A DNA stretch of 64,000 nt from Robiginitalea sediminis (GCF_002198115.1 NZ_NGNR01000005.1:1-64000), one strand, 5' to 3'. Positions 53,844 to 63,511 are shown, counted from the first letter of the stretch. Numbers and translations: made by a program. The notes: a model not told the origin generated them from the letters alone.

Positions 53844-54077
53844 TTGAAACGAAAAGATCTTATCGGAAAAGGCATCGCCTCGGCAGGGGCGGTTGCCGCC
53901 TTTTATGCTGCCCTGGGCCTGCGTAGCATTCCGGAAGGGCATGTGCCCGCCCCCAAACCCACAGAATGGCGTATTCCCGCCCAGCCGGACTCCCAGACCG
54001 GGGAGGGGAACACTTTGCCACCCGGCGCCACAGGGGACAGCCAAAATGAAAACAACGAACCAATTCCCGAACCATGA
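53844..54077 (+). CDS. Small membrane-anchored, proline-rich protein
   Basis: 77 aa from TTG 53844; no in-frame ATG exists. KRKDLIGKGIASAGAVAAFYAALGL is a signal or anchor sequence (helix at about 8-27). The rest is a flexible Pro/Glu/Asn-rich tail. I do not recognise a family. The stop overlaps the GH3 start by 4 bp (ATGA), so it is the first gene of a GH3 / DUF5916 operon behind the third ECF-type promoter. It might be a short anchored partner of the following enzymes, but there is no direct evidence. Confidence 0.55.
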   Translation: MKRKDLIGKGIASAGAVAAFYAALGLRSIPEGHVPAPKPTEWRIPAQPDSQTGEGNTLPPGATGDSQNENNEPIPEP

Positions 54078-56413
54078 AAAAAGTTACAATTCAATTCAGT
54101 TCCCTGCTGCTCACCGGCCTGGCCCTTGTCTTGCTCAGCAGTTGCGGGCCTAAATGGGAGGAAACCGCCAAAGCGGATTTTACTTTGGTGACCAACCCCT
54201 GCGGCCAGAACCTGGGATACTCCCCGGCATCCGGCATCCAATTGCTAACGGTAGACCGCCTGGCATTCAAGGATCTTAACCGCAACGGGGCCCTGGACCC
54301 CTATGAGGACTGGAGGCTCCCGGCCCGGGAGCGGGCCACGGACCTGGCCGCGCGAATGTCCATAGAACAGATTGCCGGACTGATGCTCTACAGCGCCCAC
54401 CAGCGCCTGCCCGGAGGCGGGTTCCGCGGGGCAGACACCTACGGGGGAAAATCCTTTGAAGAGAGCGGGGTCCTGGCATCGGACCTGACCGACCAACAAA
54501 AAAAGTTCCTGACCGAAGACAACCTGCGCCATGTCCTGCTGACCTCCGTGGAAAGCCCTGCCGTGGCTGCCCGGTGGAACAACAACGCCCAGGCCCTGGT
54601 TGAAGGTCTGGGGTTGGGCATCCCGGCCAACAACAGTACCGACCCTCGGCACGAGGCGGAATCGGACGAGGAATTTACCCTGGGGGCCGGAGGCGCCATC
54701 TCGCGATGGCCCAATGCCATAGGGCTGGCCGCCAGCTTCGACCCGCAACTGGTCCGGGAATTCGGGCGGATTGCCTCTATAGAGTACCGGGCTCTGGGTA
54801 TGGCCACAGCCCTCTCCCCCCAGGTAGACCTGGCCACCGACCCGCGGTGGTACCGCTTTAGCGGCACCTTCGGGGAAACCCCTGAAATGGCCACCGATAT
54901 GGCCCGCGCCTACGTGGATGGCTTCCAGACTTCCAGCGCAGAAAAACAAACCGGACAGGGCTGGGGATACGAATCGGTCAATGCCATGGTAAAACACTGG
55001 CCCGGAGGCGGCTCCGGGGAAGGCGGGCGCGACGCCCACTACGGCTTCGGAAAGTTTGCCGTTTTCCCGGGCAACAACCTGGCCATGCACATGATCCCCT
55101 TCACCGAAGGGGCCTTTAAATTGGAAGGGGGTACCGGCCGCGCTGCAGCCGTGATGCCCTATTACACTATCTCCACTGGGCAGGACCCCGGGGGCGACAA
55201 TGTGGGCAATGCTTTCAGCAAGTATTTCATCACCGATCAACTTAGGGGAAAATACGGATATGACGGCGTGGTATGTACCGATTGGGGGGTTACACGCCCG
55301 GAGGAGGGAATGGCCGCCTTTGGCCGCACCCCCTGGGGTGTAGAACACCTTTCAGAAGCCGAGCGCCACTACAGGGTATTAATGGCAGGAGGTGACCAGT
55401 TTGGTGGCAACAACGCAGCAGGACCCGTGCTGGAAGCCTACCAAATGGGCGTGGCCGAACACGGGGAGGACTTTATGAAGGAGCGCTTCCAAACCTCGGC
55501 CCGCAGATTGCTGACCAATATTTTCCAGGTGGGCCTTTTTGAAAACCCCTATCTGGACGTATCCGAAACCGAAGCCATTGTGGGCAACCCGGAGTTTATG
55601 CAGGCCGGTTTCGAGGCCCAGCAGCGCTCCGTAGTCCTCTTGAAAAACCAGGGGGATGTCCTGCCCCTGGCCCAAAACACCAAGGTATACATCCCACAGC
55701 GGTATGTACCGCCCTCCCGGAGCTTTTTCGGTCAGGAAATCCCCGGCCGGTGGGAAGACCCCATCAAACCGGAACTGGCCTCGAAGTATTTTGAGGTGAC
55801 CGGCACCCCCGAAGATGCAGATGTGGCCATTGTAGTAATAACCAGCCCCATCAACGGGCGCACGGCAGGGTACAGTGCGGAAGATGCCGAAGCAGGCGGC
55901 AACGGGTTTTTCCCGATTTCCCTCCAATACGGCCCTTATACCGCAACAGAAGCCCGGGATCCCTCCCTGGCAGGCGATGCCCGGGAAGGGGACGTACTGA
56001 ACCGTTCCTACAAGGGCAAAAGCACCACCGCCCACAACCATACCGACCTGAAACTCATCCAGGATACGCGCAAGGCCATGGGCAACAAACCCATGCTGGT
56101 AATCCTGAAACTATCGAACCCTACCGTGGTGTCCGAATTTGAGGCGGACATCCAGGGCCTGGTGGTCAATTTCGACGTCTCCGACCAGGCCGTCCTGGAT
56201 ATCCTCGGCGGGAAGGTAGCCCCCTCTGGACTCCTCCCCTTGCAAATGCCGGCCAATATGGCCACGGTGGAAAAACAATTTGAGGACGTGCCCTTAGACA
56301 TGGACCCCCACGTGGACACGGAGGGGAATACCTATGATTTTGGATTTGGCATGAACTGGGAAGGCCCCATTTCCGATGACCGGACGGCGGCCTATGCCCG
56401 AAAAAGCGACTAA
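54074..56413 (+). CDS. Glycoside hydrolase family 3 lipoprotein
   Basis: 779 aa. A lipoprotein signal ends VLLSSC (Cys17). The N-terminal (beta/alpha)8 barrel contains the nucleophile Asp403 in VVCTDWGVTR and the earlier KHWPGGGSGEGGRD. The C-terminal (alpha/beta)6 domain follows (about 500-770; SVVLLKNQGDVLPLA and on). GH3 enzymes are beta-glucosidases, xylosidases or N-acetylglucosaminidases; the sequence does not decide. The outer-membrane position suggests extracellular glycan degradation. Coupled to the small protein upstream; the DUF5916 gene starts 6 bp downstream. Confidence 0.88.
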   Translation: MKKVTIQFSSLLLTGLALVLLSSCGPKWEETAKADFTLVTNPCGQNLGYSPASGIQLLTVDRLAFKDLNRNGALDPYEDWRLPARERATDLAARMSIEQIAGLMLYSAHQRLPGGGFRGADTYGGKSFEESGVLASDLTDQQKKFLTEDNLRHVLLTSVESPAVAARWNNNAQALVEGLGLGIPANNSTDPRHEAESDEEFTLGAGGAISRWPNAIGLAASFDPQLVREFGRIASIEYRALGMATALSPQVDLATDPRWYRFSGTFGETPEMATDMARAYVDGFQTSSAEKQTGQGWGYESVNAMVKHWPGGGSGEGGRDAHYGFGKFAVFPGNNLAMHMIPFTEGAFKLEGGTGRAAAVMPYYTISTGQDPGGDNVGNAFSKYFITDQLRGKYGYDGVVCTDWGVTRPEEGMAAFGRTPWGVEHLSEAERHYRVLMAGGDQFGGNNAAGPVLEAYQMGVAEHGEDFMKERFQTSARRLLTNIFQVGLFENPYLDVSETEAIVGNPEFMQAGFEAQQRSVVLLKNQGDVLPLAQNTKVYIPQRYVPPSRSFFGQEIPGRWEDPIKPELASKYFEVTGTPEDADVAIVVITSPINGRTAGYSAEDAEAGGNGFFPISLQYGPYTATEARDPSLAGDAREGDVLNRSYKGKSTTAHNHTDLKLIQDTRKAMGNKPMLVILKLSNPTVVSEFEADIQGLVVNFDVSDQAVLDILGGKVAPSGLLPLQMPANMATVEKQFEDVPLDMDPHVDTEGNTYDFGFGMNWEGPISDDRTAAYARKSD

Positions 56414-56419
56414 CCCGTT

Positions 56420-58645
56420 ATGCTCCTGAGAAGAACCATCCCGGCCCTTGCGGGGATGCTGCTTTGCACGGGCCTGCTGCAAGGGCAATCCCAACCCGGG
56501 GACATGCGCGAATCCCACCAGCTGCGCATCCGCCGGGCCTCCTCCCCCATTGTCATGGATGGGTTGCTGGGGGAAGCCGCCTGGGAGGAAGCCGACGTAG
56601 CCACGGATTTCTGGCAGAAGTACCCCACCGACGGGATCCCGGCCGGGAAGAAAACGGAGGTACGCCTGACTTACGACGACCGATTCCTCTACCTCTCGGC
56701 GGTCTGTTACGATACGGGGGAGTATGTGGTGCAGACCCTGAAACGCGACAGCCGCTTTTTTGACGGGGATGCCTTTGCCCTGGTTTTGGACCCGGTGAAC
56801 CGGCGCACCAACGGCTTCCTCTTCGGGGTGAGCCCGTACAACGTGCAATCTGAGGACCTGCTGAGCCAGAACAGCTTTGGCCAGCTGAATTTCAGCTGGG
56901 ACAACCGCTGGTATTCCGAAGTGACTCGCCTGGACGACCGGTGGATTGTGGAAATGGCCATCCCGTTCAAAACCCTGCGCTTTGAGGCGGGGCTGCAAAC
57001 CTGGGGCATCAACTTCTTCCGCAATGACCTGAAGGAAAACAAATACCACAGCTGGACCCCCTTGCCCGTGAATTTCGACCTCACGGATTTGGGCTATACC
57101 GGGGCCCTGCAATGGGATGCCCCACCCCAGAAAACCGGGACCAATGTCTCGGTAATCCCCTATATCCGCACCTCCCTCTACAAAGACAAGGAAGTGGCAG
57201 ACCCGGCCACCGACACCGAATTCGACGCGGGGGTGGATGCCAAACTGGCCCTTACCTCCTCCCTGAACCTGGATTTGACCGTAAACCCGGACTTCTCCCA
57301 GGTAGATGTGGATGTGCAACAGACCAACCTGACCCGCTTCAGTTTGAATTTCCCCGAACGCAGGCCGTTTTTCCTGGAAAACAACGATCTGTTCACCAGC
57401 TTCGGGACACCCCCGGCCCGGCCTATTTTTACCCGGCGGATGGGGCTGGACGAAGACCGGATGCCCGTGCCCATCGTCTTCGGGGCCCGCCTGAGCGGAA
57501 ACCTGGGCAAACGCCTGCGGGTGGGGCTGCTGAACCTGCAAACCAAGGCCGAGGAAGGCCGCAACGGGCAGAACTACACCATTGCCACCTTTAACCAGAG
57601 CGTCCTGAAACGCTCCCTGATCAAAGGCTATGTGACCAACCGGCAGGCCGTGGTTAAGGGCGAGGGCCTGGACTATGACGATTACGGCCGCAATGCCGGG
57701 GTCGAATTCAATTTCCTGAACCTGCCCGGCACCTGGAATGTCTTTGGCGGGCTACACCTTTCGGACAAACCGGAGATTGGCCTGGGTACCTTCCGCAACC
57801 TGGCCCTGCAGCACAGCGGGCGCAACCTCTCCTTTTTTGTGGATTATTTCGGGATTGATACGGATTACTATGCCGACATCGGGTTTATCCCCAGGCTGGA
57901 CAACTACGATGCAGCCAACGACACCATCGTACACCTGGGGTACGAACACCTTTTCTCCCGGGTGGGCTATACCTGGCGCCCTGCCGGCGACCGGGCCGTA
58001 ATAGCCCACGGGTTTGCCCTCCGCAACGTAATGGACTGGCAACCGGACCTGACCTTTAACGAGAGGAGCAGCTCCGCCAGTTACCAGGTGCAATTCCGCA
58101 ATACCAGCCAGGTGGCTCTGGCCGTGGAGGACAATGACACCCGCCTGCTCTTTGCCACCCGCTTTACCGACGCCGAGCCCCTGCCCCCGGGTAAATATGT
58201 GTACCGGAATATTTCCATGGGGTACAACTCCGATGCCCGGAAAGCCTTTGCCGTGGAGGGCGAAGCCCAACTCGGGGATTTCTATAACGGCTCCCTGAAC
58301 CGCTTCAGCGGTGGGTTTACCTACCGCGTGCAGCCCTGGGGGAGCTTCAGCCTGACGGTTGAGCAGAATTACCTGCGCCTTCCCGAGCCGTATGGGGATG
58401 CAGACCTGACGCTGATCAACCAGCGCAGCGAGGTGAATTTTTCCAACAAGCTCTTCTGGACCACCTTCCTGCAATACAACACCCAGGCCGACAACTTTAA
58501 CATCAACAGCAGGCTCCAATGGCGGTTTGCGCCCATGTCTGATCTGTTTCTGGTGTATACGGACAACTACCTGAGTTCGCCATTCCTGCAGGTGAACCGC
58601 AACCGGGGGGTGGTGCTCAAACTCAATTACTGGCTTACGTTCTAG
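56420..58645 (+). CDS. DUF5916 protein with N-terminal CBM9-like domain
   Basis: 741 aa. Signal peptide at about 1-24 (ending LLQGQ). An N-terminal carbohydrate-binding-module-9-like domain is at about 30-220 (IVMDGLLGEAAWEEADVATDFWQKYPTDG ... YLSAVCYDTGEYV). The remaining ~500 residues alternate beta strands of a predicted outer-membrane barrel, ending in an aromatic residue (YWLTF). This is the CBM9 + DUF5916 architecture common in Bacteroidetes. Likely binds or transports glycan products of the preceding GH3 enzyme, which is inference from context. Confidence 0.8.
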   Translation: MLLRRTIPALAGMLLCTGLLQGQSQPGDMRESHQLRIRRASSPIVMDGLLGEAAWEEADVATDFWQKYPTDGIPAGKKTEVRLTYDDRFLYLSAVCYDTGEYVVQTLKRDSRFFDGDAFALVLDPVNRRTNGFLFGVSPYNVQSEDLLSQNSFGQLNFSWDNRWYSEVTRLDDRWIVEMAIPFKTLRFEAGLQTWGINFFRNDLKENKYHSWTPLPVNFDLTDLGYTGALQWDAPPQKTGTNVSVIPYIRTSLYKDKEVADPATDTEFDAGVDAKLALTSSLNLDLTVNPDFSQVDVDVQQTNLTRFSLNFPERRPFFLENNDLFTSFGTPPARPIFTRRMGLDEDRMPVPIVFGARLSGNLGKRLRVGLLNLQTKAEEGRNGQNYTIATFNQSVLKRSLIKGYVTNRQAVVKGEGLDYDDYGRNAGVEFNFLNLPGTWNVFGGLHLSDKPEIGLGTFRNLALQHSGRNLSFFVDYFGIDTDYYADIGFIPRLDNYDAANDTIVHLGYEHLFSRVGYTWRPAGDRAVIAHGFALRNVMDWQPDLTFNERSSSASYQVQFRNTSQVALAVEDNDTRLLFATRFTDAEPLPPGKYVYRNISMGYNSDARKAFAVEGEAQLGDFYNGSLNRFSGGFTYRVQPWGSFSLTVEQNYLRLPEPYGDADLTLINQRSEVNFSNKLFWTTFLQYNTQADNFNINSRLQWRFAPMSDLFLVYTDNYLSSPFLQVNRNRGVVLKLNYWLTF

Positions 58646-58690
58646 ACGCGTTTGCAAGGCAGGTGCAGGGCAGTTGGGTATCTTTTGCCT

Positions 58691-58704
58691 GGGGGTGGGG
58701 GGCG
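58691..58704. repeat. G-rich tract
   Basis: GGGGG-T-GGGGGG-CG. It resembles in reverse the C tracts at 25385 and 37056. Intergenic, 76 bp before the amidohydrolase start at 58780. Confidence 0.4.
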
Positions 58705-58779
58705 TATAGCCCCAAAGGTATACCCCGAGAAAAACGCGACATTCTTCGTATTTTGGCAGGACACCATACCTCCCAACCC

Positions 58780-60033
58780 ATGAAAACCAAACTGCTCCCG
58801 CTGCTGGCCCTGCTGCCCACCTTTGCCTTATGCCAAACCGTCCTCCGTCCAGACCGGGTCTTCGACGGGGTGGATATGCAACAGGGCTGGGTGGTGGCCG
58901 TGGAAGACTCCCTGATTACCTACGCCGGACCCGCGCAGGGGTACCGCATCCCCAGGGGGGCAGCGGTCCTGGACCTGGGCGGCCATACCCTGATGCCGGG
59001 CCTGATCGAAGGGCATTCCCACCTGCTGCTGCACCCCTACAACGAAACGGACTGGAATGACCAGGTCCTGAAGGAATCTGTGGCCGAGCGGGCCATCCGG
59101 GGGGCGGTACATGCCCGGAAAAGCCTTATGGCAGGGGTCACCACCATGCGCGACCTGGGCAGCGAGGGGGCGGGGTATGCAGACGTGGCCCTTAAACACA
59201 CGATAGAAGCAGGGATTATCCCCGGGCCCAGGCTGCTCGCGGCCGGACCGGCCATAGTCGCCACCGGGGCGTATGGGCCCAAAGGATTCCACGAAGGAGT
59301 GGAGGTCCCCCTCGGCGCCATCCCCGCTAGCGGGGTATCCGGCGTAATCGCGGAAACGCGCAGGCAAATGGGCGGGGGTGCAGACCTGATCAAAATCTAC
59401 GCAGACTACCGTTGGACCCCGGGAGCGCCCTCCCAGCCAACCTTTTTGCAGGAAGAACTCGATGCCATGGTAGCCGCTGCTACTTCGGCCGGTTCCTACG
59501 CCGTAGCCCATGCCAGTACCCCGGAAGGGATGCGGCGGGCCGTGATGGCCGGGGTGGAAACCATTGAACATGGCGATGGAGGTACCCCGGAAGTATTTGC
59601 CCTGATGGCAGAGAAAGGGGTGGTCCTCTACCCTACCCTGGCTGCCGGGGATGCCATAGAGCGCTACAGGGGGTGGGACGGGAAAACCGATACCGAACGT
59701 ATCGCAAAGAAAAAATCCAGTTTCCGGCAAGCCCTCGCCTCCGGGGTCACCATTGGGTTTGGGGGCGATGTGGGGGTGTACCCCCATGGGGAAAACTACC
59801 GGGAACTGGAGCTGATGGCAGCTTACGGGATGCCGCCCATTGAAGTCTTACGCGCTGCCACTTCGGTCAATGCCAGAACCTTCCACCTACCAGCCCTGGG
59901 GCATGTCAAAGCGGGTTTTCTGGCCGACCTGATCGCCGTGCCCGGCAACCCGGCCTCCGATATTGGAAAACTACGGGAGGTTACTTTGGTGATGCTCAAC
60001 GGGAAGGTAGTCCGCCAGGACCCGAATCCGTAA
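58780..60033 (+). CDS. Amidohydrolase-family protein, secreted
   Basis: 417 aa from ATG 58780 (MKTKLLPLLALLPTF); the longer frame from 58663 runs through the intergenic G-tract. Signal peptide at about 1-19 (ending ALCQ). Metal-binding HSH in EGHSHLLLHPYNETDW, followed by the His of HASTPEGMRRAVMAGVETIEHGDGG and the Asp in GGDVGVYPHGE. Imidazolonepropionase-like type. The reaction is unknown. Convergent with the DUF819 gene (5 bp apart). Paralogue-like to the amidohydrolase at 51365, though only one carries a lipobox. Confidence 0.82.
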   Translation: MKTKLLPLLALLPTFALCQTVLRPDRVFDGVDMQQGWVVAVEDSLITYAGPAQGYRIPRGAAVLDLGGHTLMPGLIEGHSHLLLHPYNETDWNDQVLKESVAERAIRGAVHARKSLMAGVTTMRDLGSEGAGYADVALKHTIEAGIIPGPRLLAAGPAIVATGAYGPKGFHEGVEVPLGAIPASGVSGVIAETRRQMGGGADLIKIYADYRWTPGAPSQPTFLQEELDAMVAAATSAGSYAVAHASTPEGMRRAVMAGVETIEHGDGGTPEVFALMAEKGVVLYPTLAAGDAIERYRGWDGKTDTERIAKKKSSFRQALASGVTIGFGGDVGVYPHGENYRELELMAAYGMPPIEVLRAATSVNARTFHLPALGHVKAGFLADLIAVPGNPASDIGKLREVTLVMLNGKVVRQDPNP

Positions 60034-60038
60034 GGGCC

Positions 60039-61196
60039 TTAGATAAGCCCTGCAACTAAAAACCCCAGGTAAGTCCCCAGGGCATTGCCCACCGACCCGA
60101 TGATGATGGCAGGCAGGATAAGGGAATCCCGCCCGAAATTCTTGGCCAGGGCCATGGCGCTGGTGCCCCCGCCTATGTTGGCCTGGGAGGCGATGGCCGC
60201 CAGTTCCCAGTCGTAGCCCAACAAGGCCGCCACCCCGAAAACGATGATACCGTGCAGCAGCACGGCAATGAGCACCACCCCCAGCAGCAGCAAGGCCAGC
60301 TGCCCGGCTTCCACCAGCCCGCCTATATCGCAGAAGGCGCCCACCACGGCCAGGAAGAGGTAAATGGCCCACCCTCCCAGGAACATATTGCCCCGGAAAC
60401 GGTGGATGGCCGGCACCTGGGCCAGGACCAGGGCCAGGGTAGTTAATACAATCATAAAGGGTACGGGGAGTCCGGCCCCCGCCAGGAGTTCGGTGGCCCA
60501 CTCGGCCAGCAGCAATGCCCCTCCGGCCAGGGCCACCCACAGGGAAAAACTCCCGAGGGTAAAGTGCTCCTGCTCATCGGCGTGGATGGCTTCTTCGGCC
60601 CCGGTTGGGGCATCAGGGGTCTGTGGGGCTGCCTTTCGGCGGGCAATCCGGTTAAGAAGTACCGGCAGGGTTATGGTGGCAAAGAACCAAAGGGTAGTCA
60701 GGACATTGTCTGCCGCTACCGAGCTGCCGTACACCAGGCCGTTTTCCATGACATCGTAATGCAGGGCCACCGCATTGAAGTTGATGCTGCCTCCGGTATA
60801 GGTGCCGGTGAACATCCCCGCCAGGGGGGCGTAAAGCCCTTCGTACAGGGGGCTGTCCCCAATAAGCCACATGGCGGAGACCACCCCCGCCACGGTTCCC
60901 AGGCTTCCAGCCAGGAAAAGGACCAGAATTGGGATTCCGGTACGGCGCAATTGCATCAGGTTGGCATCGAGCAGCAAAAGGAACAGGGCCGCCGGGGCCA
61001 CCACCTCAAAGATGGCATCGTAGGTCGGGTTCCCCTGGGTGGGAATCAGGCCCAAATTGGAAAAAACCGCCCCGAAAATTATCGCCAGCAGGGCAATACC
61101 AAACGACTTGAACGGTTCCCGCTTGCTCAGGCGGTACGAGAGGTACAGCACCAGGGAGAGGGCGGTAATCAGGTATATGGGGTTTTCTACAGGCAA
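60039..61196 (-). CDS. DUF819-family membrane protein
   Basis: 385 aa from TTG 61196; no ATG is available before the first helix. About ten hydrophobic segments and the GGTSAMALAKNFG segment fit the DUF819 family, integral membrane proteins of unknown transport role. An acidic cytoplasmic-looking loop with EEAIHADEQEH lies in the middle. The frame is the same as the preceding S10 gene after its TAG stop, and the two genes are only 12 bp apart, so they form an operon. A readthrough fusion is possible but unlikely. Confidence 0.75.
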   Translation of the reverse strand: MPVENPIYLITALSLVLYLSYRLSKREPFKSFGIALLAIIFGAVFSNLGLIPTQGNPTYDAIFEVVAPAALFLLLLDANLMQLRRTGIPILVLFLAGSLGTVAGVVSAMWLIGDSPLYEGLYAPLAGMFTGTYTGGSINFNAVALHYDVMENGLVYGSSVAADNVLTTLWFFATITLPVLLNRIARRKAAPQTPDAPTGAEEAIHADEQEHFTLGSFSLWVALAGGALLLAEWATELLAGAGLPVPFMIVLTTLALVLAQVPAIHRFRGNMFLGGWAIYLFLAVVGAFCDIGGLVEAGQLALLLLGVVLIAVLLHGIIVFGVAALLGYDWELAAIASQANIGGGTSAMALAKNFGRDSLILPAIIIGSVGNALGTYLGFLVAGLI

Positions 61197-61208
61197 AGCA
61201 GCTCTGGT

Positions 61209-62711
61209 CTAATCCATGGTTTGCATGATAAACGCATCCACGTCCGCTTTAAACTGCGCCATAGAGGGCGGGTGGGTATACATCATATGCCCGGCCTCGT
61301 AGTATTTCATGATGATATTCTCCTGCAATTCGGGTTTTAAGCCCATATGGCTGATGGAATGCTCCACCCCGTAAAAGACTGTGGCCAGGTCGTAGTACCC
61401 GTTGAGGATCAGGATCTTCAGGTTGGGGTTTCGGTTCATGGCCGTGGTCATATCCGGGAGGGTACTCACCGCTACCTGGGCGTTCCAGGCCGTATTGCCC
61501 TGGTGGTTCCAATCCCATTTAAACCCATCGCGCAGGCCCGTAGAAGTCACGTAGGTCATATCGCGGTCCACCCCCAGGTCGTTGTAGAGGTAATCTTTAA
61601 AGGCGGCGATATAGGGGGGCGATATAGCGTCGCTCTGGGGGTCTGTAAAAGCGTACTGGGCCAGCGGGTCTTCATTGACACCCGTAAAACGGGAATCCAG
61701 GCGGCCCACCGTTTCCCCGGCATTGCGGAGCAGTTCCTGGAAGAACTCCCCGTTGGTCACCCGCAGGTTGGCCTTCAGCCAGAAGTCTGCGCTGAGACCG
61801 CTGTAGGCAGCCAGTCGGGCAGCCATAGTCTGTTTCTGGGCGGGGCTCAATCGGTCTCCCTTCAGCAGGGCCGGAGCGTATTCCTCCTCGTTAAACTGGC
61901 GGACCTCATCCAGGAACGCCTCCAGGCTTGGGTTTTTATTGGGCAGGCGGTTATGGTACCAGGCTGTGGCGGCATAGGTCGGGAAGTGGATCAGGTAGGC
62001 CACGTCGTCTCCCGGGCCAAAGAGCAGGTGCTGCAGCTCGAAAACCGCAGAGACCATTATCACCCCGTTCATGGCAATCCCCCGGTCCTGAAGCCAGTTG
62101 ACCAGCCCGGCGTTGCGGAAGGTGCCGTAGCTCTCCCCCAGCAGGTAGCGCGGGTGGTTCATCCGGCCTTCCCGGATCAGGAACTGCTCTATAAAGAGTC
62201 CTATGCTACGGATATCCTGGTCTACCCCCCAGAAGTCCTTGAACTCGGATTTTCCCACGGGTTTGCTGAAGCCGACCCCAACGGGGTCTATCATGACCAG
62301 GTCTGCCTTTTCCAGAATGGAATACTCGTTGTTGACCACCCGGTAAGGCGCAGGCCCGGTATACCCAGGGTCATCCACCACAATGCGTTTGGGCCCGAGG
62401 ATCCCGAAATGCAACCAGAAACTGGCCGAAAGCGGCCCGCCGTTAAAGGCGAAGACAATGGGCCTGTTTCCCGCCCCGGCACGCTTGTAGTAGGTAAAGC
62501 CGAAATGCGCAATGGGCGTATCGTTCTGGTCGCGCAGCAGGTGGGTCCCCACCTCGGTCTGGAAACTGTACTTCTGCCCGCCAAAGGTCGCTGTCTGGGT
62601 GCTTTTAAAGGTTTTGGCCTCGGGGATGGGAGCGTCCGCTTTAGGGGCCTCCTGGGCCAGGTTACCGGCAGCCATAAAGAGGGCTACCCACAGGGAAAAA
62701 CGGGATTTCAT
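61209..62711 (-). CDS. S10-family serine carboxypeptidase-like protein
   Basis: 500 aa. Signal peptide at about 1-20 (ending NLAQ). Nucleophile Ser194 in LLGESYGTFRN, Asp in ILNGYYDLATVF and His in AGHMMYTH near the C-terminus complete the catalytic triad. Earlier landmark: FNGGPLSASFW (oxyanion region). A secreted carboxypeptidase or acyltransferase of this family is expected to remove C-terminal residues. First gene of a two-gene unit with the DUF819 protein. Confidence 0.87.
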   Translation of the reverse strand: MKSRFSLWVALFMAAGNLAQEAPKADAPIPEAKTFKSTQTATFGGQKYSFQTEVGTHLLRDQNDTPIAHFGFTYYKRAGAGNRPIVFAFNGGPLSASFWLHFGILGPKRIVVDDPGYTGPAPYRVVNNEYSILEKADLVMIDPVGVGFSKPVGKSEFKDFWGVDQDIRSIGLFIEQFLIREGRMNHPRYLLGESYGTFRNAGLVNWLQDRGIAMNGVIMVSAVFELQHLLFGPGDDVAYLIHFPTYAATAWYHNRLPNKNPSLEAFLDEVRQFNEEEYAPALLKGDRLSPAQKQTMAARLAAYSGLSADFWLKANLRVTNGEFFQELLRNAGETVGRLDSRFTGVNEDPLAQYAFTDPQSDAISPPYIAAFKDYLYNDLGVDRDMTYVTSTGLRDGFKWDWNHQGNTAWNAQVAVSTLPDMTTAMNRNPNLKILILNGYYDLATVFYGVEHSISHMGLKPELQENIIMKYYEAGHMMYTHPPSMAQFKADVDAFIMQTMD

Positions 62712-62872
62712 AGGTGTGTCGTTGGTTTCCCCGGAAGATACGGTTTCGTCCGGGAATACCCAAGCCTGCCCGGGTGGGTAAATCCTAAGCGATGAACGGG
62801 AGTTGCAGGGAAAACGGCGATATTATACACCGGGGAGGGGCGGGTGTACTCCACCGGCAAAGAGCCATGGAA

Positions 62873-63430
62873 TTACTGTGCGCCCAGCTCCAACTGACGG
62901 CCTTCCCTGGCCGCCTTCTGGTCCATGCGGGTACCAATGGCAATGCCAAAGGCCATCCCCATGGGAATACCCGTCCCCAGAAAAGCCATATTGCCCAGGC
63001 TTACGCCCAGGGCCGTACCAATGGGAATCCCGATTGCGGACATCCCCAGGCCTATCCACAGGTTGCGGTAGTAATTGGGCGGGACAAGTTGCAGCTGCGA
63101 AGCCAGCAGGTTCAGGATGCGCCGGTACGTACGGGAGGTTTGCTTCGGAAACTCCGGGGCATCACTGGCCACGGCATTGAGCTGCTGCACCAGGTCGCGC
63201 AGCTTATCGGGCAGGGTCAGGCCCAGGTCACGTCCGTCCAGTTGTGCCATCAGGTGCTGGAGTTGGGAATAGGACTTTTGGGCTTTGGAGCCTGCTGCCA
63301 GTTCGGGGCGGGAAAGGAGTTCGGGTATCAAGAGGTTTTCTTTATAGGTCCCGAAAAACGCCGTTCTGTTACACCATACGTCCCGTATAATACTATAACT
63401 ATATAGGATAACTATGTTATAAACTAACAT
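62873..63430 (-). CDS. Glycine-zipper membrane protein, uncharacterised
   Basis: At most 185 aa from ATG 63430; the first ~33 residues come from an AT-rich stretch, so a TTG at 63331 is a plausible shorter start. Residues about 35-120 are charged and helical (ELAAGSKAQKSYSQLQHLMAQLDG). Two glycine-rich hydrophobic segments follow (IGLGMSAIGIPIGTALGVSLGN; GTGIPMGMAFGIAIGT), the glycine-zipper pattern of small membrane proteins. Function is unknown. Confidence 0.6.
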   Translation of the reverse strand: MLVYNIVILYSYSIIRDVWCNRTAFFGTYKENLLIPELLSRPELAAGSKAQKSYSQLQHLMAQLDGRDLGLTLPDKLRDLVQQLNAVASDAPEFPKQTSRTYRRILNLLASQLQLVPPNYYRNLWIGLGMSAIGIPIGTALGVSLGNMAFLGTGIPMGMAFGIAIGTRMDQKAAREGRQLELGAQ

Positions 63431-63431
63431 A
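63413..63431. repeat. 7-bp inverted repeat in the AT-rich divergent region
   Basis: TATGTTA (63413-63419) and TAACATA (63425-63431) with a 5-nt spacer, between the divergent genes at 63430 (-) and 63512 (+). It could be an operator or chance in AT-rich sequence. Confidence 0.3.
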
Positions 63432-63511
63432 AGTCATTGATTTAATTTGTTTTGTTTCTCAATTTGTGAGTTGTTTATTTCCTGAAGTTCCACCCGAGGA
63501 ATTTTTATATT

